Positions 1 through 64,000 of a DNA stretch of 64,000 nucleotides are shown here, in pieces. Below the pieces are notes generated by a model. That model was given only the letters and a program-made list of their open reading frames with translations, made no database searches and was not told the DNA's origin. How positions within the stretch are numbered: position 1 is the stretch's first letter; each line of letters begins with the position of its first letter. The position numbers were made by a program, and so were the translations under genes. Source of the DNA: Microglena sp. YARC (Eukaryota > Chlorophyta > Chlorophyceae > Chlamydomonadales > Chlamydomonadaceae); NCBI GenBank assembly GCA_022414725.1, contig CM039465.1, positions 19,070,786-19,134,785 of the forward strand. Direction: 5' to 3'.

Positions 1-225
1 ATCACACACCTGACTACATGTGATCGTACATCACACACTCTACTCACTACACCTGCAACTACATTACTCACAGCATGACTCACCTGACTACATTTGCCTC
101 ACCTAATCACTCACTCCAAATTCTCACTCTGCAAAGTTCTATTACTCACACCATCACTTCACCTGCAAATACATTACTCACTGCATTATTCACCAGAACT
201 TCATGGACTCACACCATCACTCAAC
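1..225. repeat. Echoes of the exon 32 donor edge
   Basis: Short direct repeats of a unit containing CACCTGCAA and ACATTACTCAC (plus strand), three or more copies. On the minus strand each has a CAGGTG donor-like site. Part of the last intron in the window. Confidence 0.6.
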
Positions 226-57803
<57,578 letters not shown>

Positions 57804-58377
57804 GGTCGCCAGTGAGGGGCTTTGCTACTCTATTCTGTGCTACCAGCGACGTAGGAGGAATTCAAATTTTGCAGAAAACTCGCCGGATGTAAAGAAACGA
57901 ATTGCAAGAAGCAATCGCACGACGCTCGCGAGCTGTTAAAAACTAGCTAACATTTGGACACTTGAAAATCGGCAGCGACAGCTCGTGTCCCGGTACCGTC
58001 AAGGCACTAAGGTCGTACTGCCGGTTCTGCCGTTTCTTCCTGTCTCTCATCAAATCATGGACTGTTGGACTGCGTAGACGTTCCTAGGATGCTAGCATCT
58101 TGTTTCGTACACCAGAAAATCGGTTCGCGCTTCGCACGCCTCCAATAAATTACTGGGACATCTGGTTTTGGAAACGTGCCCAATCCAACCTATGCTACGT
58201 ATTCTTCTAGGCTGCTCTTCTACTGCACCACAAGAGCTACCACCGGGTTTATGAGACGCAGGCTAAGAATTGGGTTGCGTTTCGGGACGCAGGCCATACA
58301 ATTTGGTTGCATCTCAGGCAGCAGAGCTGGAGGTCATCCTGAAGTACCCTGGTATGTATGTACGTATGTATGTATGT

Positions 58378-58522
58378 TGTTACAGTCCAGGGGTATACCA
58401 GATAGGCTAATGGGACTTGACCAACCATGACAGGAAGGGCTATGGCGAAAAAGCGCTGGTGAACTGAATCCCAAACAATTGATTTACCGATGGGACCCCC
58501 GAGTTCCTGCTGCAGTGAAAAT
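58378..58522 (+). repeat. Dispersed SINE-like repeat A, copy
   Basis: GTTACAGTCCAGGGGTATAC to GAGTTCCTGCTGCAGTGAAA. Confidence 0.82.
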
Positions 58523-58796
58523 TTAATCAAAATAAGTGAAGCTCAATAATTTAATCCAAATAAGTGAAACGCGCTCGAGGCAAGAATTTAGATCCAGGGG
58601 TGAGCTTCTCATAAGAATCACCATCCCAAGTAATGCCAGGTGCCATGGGCCAGATTGCCAACAAAATGTAAGTTTGGGCATGGAGCAGGCATCAGAGCTT
58701 TATCCTCCTGTTCAGACAACTTTAGCTGGCCTGCTTATCCATTGGCCCGGCAAGAGGACGCCTTCTGAGTAAAGCAGCGCAAGACACCTATGTATA

Positions 58797-58925
58797 TTGT
58801 ACAGTCCAGGGGTAGGACAAATAGGCTTAAGGGACTTGCCCAACCGTATATGAAGGGCTTAAAAAGAAATCCACTGATGAAATGACCCCCAAGCAATCGT
58901 TTCATCAACAGGGGCCCTGAGTTTT
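58797..58925 (+). repeat. Dispersed SINE-like repeat A, copy
   Basis: TGTACAGTCCAGGGGTAGGA to AGGGGCCCTGAGTTT; 275 bp from another copy in the same orientation. Confidence 0.82.
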
Positions 58926-59034
58926 GGGGGGAAATCAGTATGAGACCAATGGGGTATTACAGGAAACACCCCTTACATGTTCATACACAAAAATCACGTC
59001 AAATGAACCATTCATGAAGAATCTAGGAAAACAC

Positions 59035-59335
59035 GATATTATCGTGCTCTATTATCATACGATATATTGTGTGATGCCGTCCGATAAAGGGCGATATAGG
59101 GCTATATTCTGAATACCCAGGCCTAGACCCAGTGCTCCTGGCTCGAATCGAACCACCGACCTTCCAATTGTTTCGTGGACCACTGGACCACACTGTCAGG
59201 TAATACGATATGTCGTCATCAGGGAACGCGATATATCTTACGATAGCGATATATCGCATGATGCCGACTTATTATCTCACGATATCGTTTGATACACGAT
59301 ATTGTAGGATGCCACCCTCGACAGCCCTGTGTACA
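59035..59335. mobile_element. Palindrome-rich hAT-like MITE fragments
   Basis: Two stretches of CGATATATCG-like palindromes (59035-59105 and 59218-59330), the second beginning CAGGGAACGCGATAT and ending ACAGCCCTG, so possibly bounded by CAGGG/CCCTG ends. A tRNA-like sequence lies between them. A similar stretch at 60530-60650 ends TTGACAACCCTA. Confidence 0.55.
59131..59199 (-). other. tRNA-like sequence (probable SINE head)
   Basis: On the minus strand, TGGTCCAGTGG is a good A box and GGTTCGATTCG a good B box, about 30 bp apart. The anticodon arm does not fold cleanly, so this is more likely a SINE head or tRNA pseudogene than a working gene. Confidence 0.6.
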
Positions 59336-60069
59336 TGTATATATATATATATCGCACGGGGGGACTAGGAATTCGAAGACGGCGAGCAGACCGTAAGAAG
59401 AGTTGGCTGGACAACCATGTAACAATTCACATTCAATTTCAAATGTTGCTATTTTTATCATGATCATTGCACCATCATCTAGAAGCCTCACACTTGCAGA
59501 CTCAACTATAGGTCTGACGCAAATTGGGACAGTTCGTAAAATATATATGGTATATCACACTTAAAGTCCATTATTCGCCCAATCCAAGGATTCAAAACCA
59601 TCCTATTTCAAGTACCCACAAAATGTCAGTTCGTAAATTATATGTGGTATACCACTCTTAAAGTCCATTATTCGCTAAATCCAAGGATTCAAAACCATCC
59701 TACTTCAAGTACCCACAAAATGTTTAACGGAGGACTCAAACCTCAGCAAGTGGGTTCTTGTTTCTATCCCTACTACAATTAGTCCTCAAAAAACAGATCA
59801 ACAAAATATAGTACACCAGCTGGCACCGGTGCAGAGAAAGCGAGGGCTCACCCAAGAGTTTTTTCAAGAAAAATAAACCACGTCTATACGTAGCACTACA
59901 TTGCTTCTAGTTGCTTTTTTTTGCTCTTATGGTAGCCCCAAAAGACTCTAATGTAACACACCCAAAACACCAAGGTAAATAATTCAGCACTGGTGGTATA
60001 TATAGCAAAAAACAACTCTCTGGTTAACCCAGCCCTGTCATTGTCCCTTCTCTCTTAGCTAACCCCGGT

Positions 60070-60238
60070 CTTTTCTTTTTGGCTTTTCTCAGCAGCTTCT
60101 AGGTAGCTCCCTCAGCCAGCCACTGCTTCACCCAAATATTTCAGCAGTGCTGGAAAGCCGATTAGGCAGCTTCACAGTACACTAGCTTGCGCTAGGTTTG
60201 GCAGAATAGCAGCTGCTGGTCATAGCCGAAATGAAAAG
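60070..60238. mobile_element. Inverted-repeat element family B, copy abutting a stop codon
   Basis: 169 bp with TIRs CTTTTCTTTTTGGCT and its partner AGCCGAAATGAAAAG. It ends at 60238, directly beside the TAG stop (60239-60241) of the DUF3082-like gene, so the 3' UTR of that gene must begin inside the element. Confidence 0.78.
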
Positions 60239-60489
60239 CTATGGACGTAACTTCATCAAATCCTCCGCCTCTTGAGCCTCTGACTCAGAGCCAGAACTCC
60301 TTGTTGATGCCTCCAGCCTTCCCATACGTTCTGCCTCCGCAAATGCACGCCTTAAGTCCATCGCATTACTCTTGGTGGACACAGCAGGCATCTGAGGCTC
60401 AGCAGAAAGAGCCTCTGCCCTACGCCTTGCCCTCTCCTCTTCCTCCTTCTTCACACTTTCGGGATTGAAGAGGAGCTGGACTGATAGCC
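60239..60489 (-). CDS. DUF3082-like exon C (stop)
   Basis: 251 nt; acceptor GCTGCAG|GGCT (phase 1 in). Encodes LSVQLLFNPES, then a highly charged cytosolic or stromal tail with RRAFAEAERMGRLEAS, and ends LMKLRP before TAG. The tail is longer than in cyanobacterial members as I recall them. Confidence 0.78.
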
Positions 60490-63006
60490 CTGCAGCACGG
60501 CAGAGGAGTTATAGATGTCAATATCGTCCTGGGAACAAGATCGTTGGGCAATATATCATACAATACTGTTCGATACATCATTTTATATAGTACCATATAT
60601 CACATGATATGCATCTACGATTCCGTACTTGACAACCCTATTGATATGTTTTGGGGGCTACACGTAGCAGCTTCTAGGAAGCTCCCCTTTCCCTGTCCTC
60701 GAGCCAAACCTGGAGCTAGCTAGTGTGTCTGAAAGCTGATATGACAAGCATTCCAATGCAGCATCAATTACTGGGATTGATCCAGTAGCTAGCTATTGGA
60801 GCTGGCAGGAAGCTGCCATGTGTAGCTCAAAAATGAAACGGCGGTCCTAAAAAATGAATAAGTTAGTAACACAGAACTGATGACTTCCAAAAGCAGACAA
60901 TGAAGGGCTCGAAATAATCCTTTTTGTTCCCGCCTGGACAATCACTTTGGTTTGCAATGCCAGGTGGTATTTAAACCCGGTTCAATGATATATTTCATCA
61001 GTTGTCATAAGTTCAACATACCTGCAAGGCCAACAGCATTTGTGCAGAACACGAAAGTTGCCAGCCAGCTTAGTCCCAGCACGATGGTGCGAACTGTGAT
61101 ACTGATACGTTGAGCCTGTAGACCCCGACGTACAAGTGAGAAGTCTTTGTTAGTTATAAGTTTTGTATATTCTCAACTAGTAGGCTCAAACCCATAGTTG
61201 AATACTTATCCCAGCTCAGCGGGATGGCAGCTCAGGCCAGGTACAAGTGAATCACATTTGAGACAGGCAATTGGACACGGGTGCATGGCACCAGGACCTA
61301 GGCTAGGTGAAGGACAGTTTGTACATACAGGTGCTAGCTGGCCTAGGCCTAAAAGTGTGAACTGTGATACGTTGAGCCTGTAGAAAAGCAGGAAAAAGGT
61401 TAGCAGGTAAGCTCGTAGAGAAGTTCTGGACCAGATGACCATTGTAAACCATTGCTTGGTTGCATCACTGACAATAACGGTATCGCCCCAGAGGTGGTTG
61501 GATCAATCCCCGTCACGAGCAACCGGTGTATCATCCGTATCGACAGCTGTACTAAGTCTATCGCGTAAACCCCGATGTGGTAGTGATAAGTCTTGGTTAG
61601 TTCAAAGTTTTTTATATTCTCAACTTGCAGGCCCAAACGAACTTGCAGGCCCAAACCAACTTGCAGGCCCAAACCCACTGTTGAATACTCGTCCCAGCCT
61701 AGCGGGATGGCAATTTAGGCCAGGTGCAAGTATATCGCATTTGAGACAGGTACAGGGTCACGATGAATGGCAGCATGACCTAGGCTAGGTGAAGGACAGT
61801 TAGTAATGACAGTTTGAACATACAGGTGCTAGCTGGCCTAGGTCTAGGCTAGGTGGAGGACAGTTTGTAAAGACAGTTTGAACATACAGGTGCTAGCTGG
61901 CCTAGGCCTAGGCTAGGTGGAGGACAGTTTGTAAAGACAGTTCGGACATACAGGTGCTACCTGGCCTAGGTCTAGGCTAGGTGAAGGGCAACTTGTACAG
62001 ACAGTTTGAACTTTGATACTGCTACGTCGTGCCTGGGCATAGAAAGGGCGGTCCGCCACGTTGTGATGCGTGCACATTGTTAGAGAAAGGGCGGTACGTC
62101 ACGTTGTGATGCGTGCACATTGTTAGAGAACAGTGATGTGAATGGGTATGATAACAGTTTCTTGTACAGGAAGGGCTGCGAAAAGATTCTGCTAGTGCAC
62201 AAAAGCAGGATGGTGTGAACTGTGATGCTGATGCGTTTTGAATGGACAGAGGAAGGACGGCTCGTCAAATTGTGATCAGTGCACATCATTTAAATTTAAT
62301 TTGTTTCATTTATTTATTGAAAGGATTTTCACGCCACTAGGTGGGACCCCTCCCACAAACCAGCACCACCAAGGATTCAGAAAGAAAGGCGGAGAAATTC
62401 GTACATTTGGGAATTCCTCTGTTAAACAACAGTGGTGTGAATGGGTTCATTGACAATGCCTAGATGAGGAAGGGCTGTGAAAAGGTACTGCAAGAGCTAC
62501 CAAGAATTGCGTGATAAATCACAAGACATAAATGGTATAAAGAATCAAAAGATGACGACACACATAACGTGTTCAGTAGGAGGAGCAAGGGATGCAACAA
62601 GGGTCTGCCAGTGCTAAAAGTAATCGCGTGGTGAATCACAGGATGTAAATATTATACAAAAATCAAAAGATGACGAGACACATACCGTGTTCAGTATTAG
62701 GATGAAAGGCTGCAAAATGAGGCTGCAAGTACAAACAGGAATGGCATGATAAATCACATGACATAAATGGTACAAAAAATTGAAGATGAAAAAACAAATA
62801 CCATGTTCTGTAAGAGGATGGGCACCAAAAAAAGGCTGCAAGTGCTAACAATGATTACGAGGTAAATCACAAGACATAAAGGGTATAAAAATGACATGAT
62901 GCATACCGTATATCCATCAGGCATCGGTGTGCCTGCCATCATGTTTGACATCTTGGTGCTAAACATGAAGAGGCCATATCCCAGCACGGCAGCTTGGACG
63001 CAGCCT
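60239..63006 (-). CDS. DUF3082-like membrane protein, last three exons (5' end outside window)
   Basis: Three exons: 62907-63006, 61022-61115 and 60239-60489. They join in phase to give an N-terminal-truncated product of about 147 residues. The order is GCVQAAVLGYGLFMFS (first membrane segment), a short loop with MAGTPMPDGY, then ISITVRTIVLGLSWLATFVF continuing through NAVGLAGLSVQLLF (second membrane segment), and a charged tail (KKEEEERARRRAEALS) ending DLMKLRP-stop. This is the pattern of DUF3082, small two-helix proteins of cyanobacteria and plastid-bearing eukaryotes, whose helix 2 has AVRTLVVGLSxLATxxF and GLxxLAIQLLF. Function is unknown; in eukaryotes a plastid location is likely. A transit peptide would lie upstream of this window. 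Identified from memory of the family. Confidence 0.72.
60649..60839. mobile_element. Inverted-repeat element family B, copy in DUF3082-like intron
   Basis: Starts TTTTGGGGGCTACACGTAGC then AGCTTCTAGGAAGCT and ends GGAAGCTGCCATGTGTAGCT then CAAAAATGAAAC. The interior matches the copy at 33607. Confidence 0.8.
61022..61115 (-). CDS. DUF3082-like exon B
   Basis: 94 nt; acceptor TCTACAG|GCT (phase 0 in), donor TTGCAG|GTATGT (phase 1 out). Encodes AQRISITVRTIVLGLSWLAT and most of the second membrane segment. Three copies of its first 8-10 codons lie upstream at 61357-61385, 62003-62040 and 62215-62245. Confidence 0.8.
61180..62110. repeat. Tandem echoes between exons A and B
   Basis: Repeated GTGCTAGCTGGCCTAGGCCT, AGGCTAGGTGAAGGACAGTT and CAGCGGGATGGCA segments on a period of about 60-90 bp, with partial copies of the exon B start. 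Confidence 0.8.
61390..61690. repeat. Segmental duplicate 1 of a 270-300-bp intron block
   Basis: Matches 63700-63975 over GTTCTGGACCAGATGA, AGAGGTGGTTGGATCAATCC and GAGCAACCGGTGTATCATCC. The two blocks lie on either side of exon A. Confidence 0.85.
62110..62900. repeat. Further tandem repeats between exons A and B
   Basis: Copies of GTGATAAATCACAAGACATA followed by AATGGTATAAA, at about 62510, 62630, 62745 and 62865 (period near 118 bp), close to exon A. Confidence 0.75.
62907..63006 (-). CDS. DUF3082-like exon A
   Basis: 100 nt; acceptor TGTGTAG|AGGC (phase 2 in), donor ATACG|GTATGC (phase 0 out). Encodes the first membrane segment and loop. A truncated copy of its start lies upstream at about 63495-63535 (GRVQAAVLGSGL), and a shorter trace at about 63690. 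Confidence 0.75.
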
Positions 63007-63169
63007 CTACACAAAGCAGAAAACAGGGTAGCAGTTAAGCCCATAATTTTGTTGCTGTTGCTGTTTGTTGTTTGTTCTGGTTTGTTGTTGTTTGTCTGTT
63101 GTTAGTTGGTTAGCAGGATAGCTCGTAGTGACGTTTCTTTGTAAGTCATAAGTTTGTCATATTCTCAAC

Positions 63170-64000
63170 TTGTAGGCTCAGACGAGTGGGGAGGTTATGC
63201 AAGCCGTATCATAGAGCGTACAGGTCAATATCATAGGCCCCCCTTTCGAGCCCCCACCCTTTTCGTGGCACCCCTCCCATCTGGCTCAAAACCAGAGTTG
63301 AATACTCAAGCCCAGCAGGATGGCACTTATAGCCATTCAGCGGATGATTTGGATTTGGTTTTTCGAAACTCTTCGTACTTAGTAATTTGGCCCCAGAATT
63401 CTCAGAATTTCTGATACTTCGGGATTTGGGCCTGAAAACAAACTTCAAACTACGAGGCCAAATCCAATTCATCTGCTGAACGGCTATAAGGCCAGATCCC
63501 AGCACGGCAGCTTGGACACGGCCTCTACACAAATCAGAAAACATGTTAGCAGGAAAGCTCGTAGTGACGTTTTTTGGTTGTTTGTTTTTGTTGATGTTCT
63601 TTGTTTTTTGTTGTTTGTCTGTTGTTTAATTTTGGCCATTAAACAAACTACAGACTACGAGATCCAAATCCAAATCATCCACTGAACAGCCTCCATACAA
63701 AGCAGAAAACACGTTAGCAGGTTAGCTCGTTGAGGAGTTCTGGACCAGATGATCATTGTAAACTATTGCTTGTTTGTATTGCTGACAATAACAGTATTGC
63801 CCCAGAGGTGGTTGGATCAATCCCTGTCATGAGCAACCGGTGTATCATCCGTATCTTGGGTAGTACTAAGTCCATAGCGTAAACCCTGCAGCGGTAGTGA
63901 TCATTCTTTGCTAGTTGCAAGTTTTGTATGTTCTCAACTAGTAGGCTCAAACCCACGGTTGAATACTCAGCCCAGGACAGCCTAACGGAATGGCACTTTA
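63170..64000. repeat. Repeats upstream of exon A, with segmental duplicate 2
   Basis: 63700-63975 duplicates 61390-61690. 63480-63560 copies the exon A start and its upstream intron; TTTGTTGTTTGTCTGTTGTT arrays at 63050-63110 and 63570-63640. No further exon was recognised before the window edge. Confidence 0.8.

Larger units (their letters stand above)
57804..60069. other. Intergenic region between the two genes
   Basis: About 2.4 kb, with the MITE at 60070, between the CEP290-like start and the end of the upstream gene, both on the minus strand. It must contain the CEP290-like promoter, but I see no clear TATA box or initiator. It contains dispersed repeats A, a palindrome-rich element and a tRNA-like sequence, listed separately. 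59520-59740 has a pair of 118-bp direct repeats (GTTCGTAAA..ATATGGTATA). Confidence 0.6.

Overview
The window is nuclear DNA of a eukaryote, most likely a flagellated alga. It holds two intron-rich genes, both read on the minus strand. The evidence for an alga is indirect: one gene looks like the ciliary transition-zone protein CEP290, found in organisms with cilia, and the other looks like a DUF3082 membrane protein, a family of cyanobacteria and plastid-bearing eukaryotes. I cannot name a species. There are no bacterial-style operons, rRNA genes or CRISPR arrays.

Positions 57803 down to 226 are one gene of about 57.6 kb, a CEP290-like coiled-coil protein. I place 32 exons (29 with firm or fairly firm borders, 3 tentative). 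It starts at an ATG at 57801-57803 and runs off the left edge. The identification rests on family motifs in the right order: DYEQGVYGL, INKL..KVEDLSDEN, MGLSPNQLL, VYRDY..AWKVEK, IIGKLH, LEALANKG, WDRKQSEI. Exon borders were chosen by splice consensus and by phase, and phases agree across nearly all neighbouring exons. Exon 9 needs a GC donor. Exons 10, 12, 14, 31 and 32 contain one- or two-base frame breaks, mostly at homopolymers, which look like sequencing errors.

Positions 57804-60238 are intergenic and hold dispersed repeats. From 60239 to the right edge lie the last three exons of the DUF3082-like gene; its 5' part is outside the window.

The introns are the unusual part. Besides simple arrays (a 4-kb TGTC array at 11140-15117, an 11-bp array at 3040-6110, a 24-bp array at 40385-41195), most exons are echoed: tandem copies of the exon edge, with its splice site, fill the neighbouring intron. 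Copies of exon starts lie upstream and copies of exon ends lie downstream, with periods from about 80 to 170 bp. Both genes show this. Some copies are open, frame-compatible and carry both splice signals (five 99-nt copies of part of exon 23, 28-residue coiled-coil units at exon 19). Several hAT-like MITEs, a second inverted-repeat family, tRNA-like sequences and SINE-like repeats are scattered through the window; one MITE has inserted into an exon-19 echo copy. Parts of the sequence (about 3.0-5.2, 31.2-32.7 and 34.5-38.0 kb) look like uncorrected long-read sequence.
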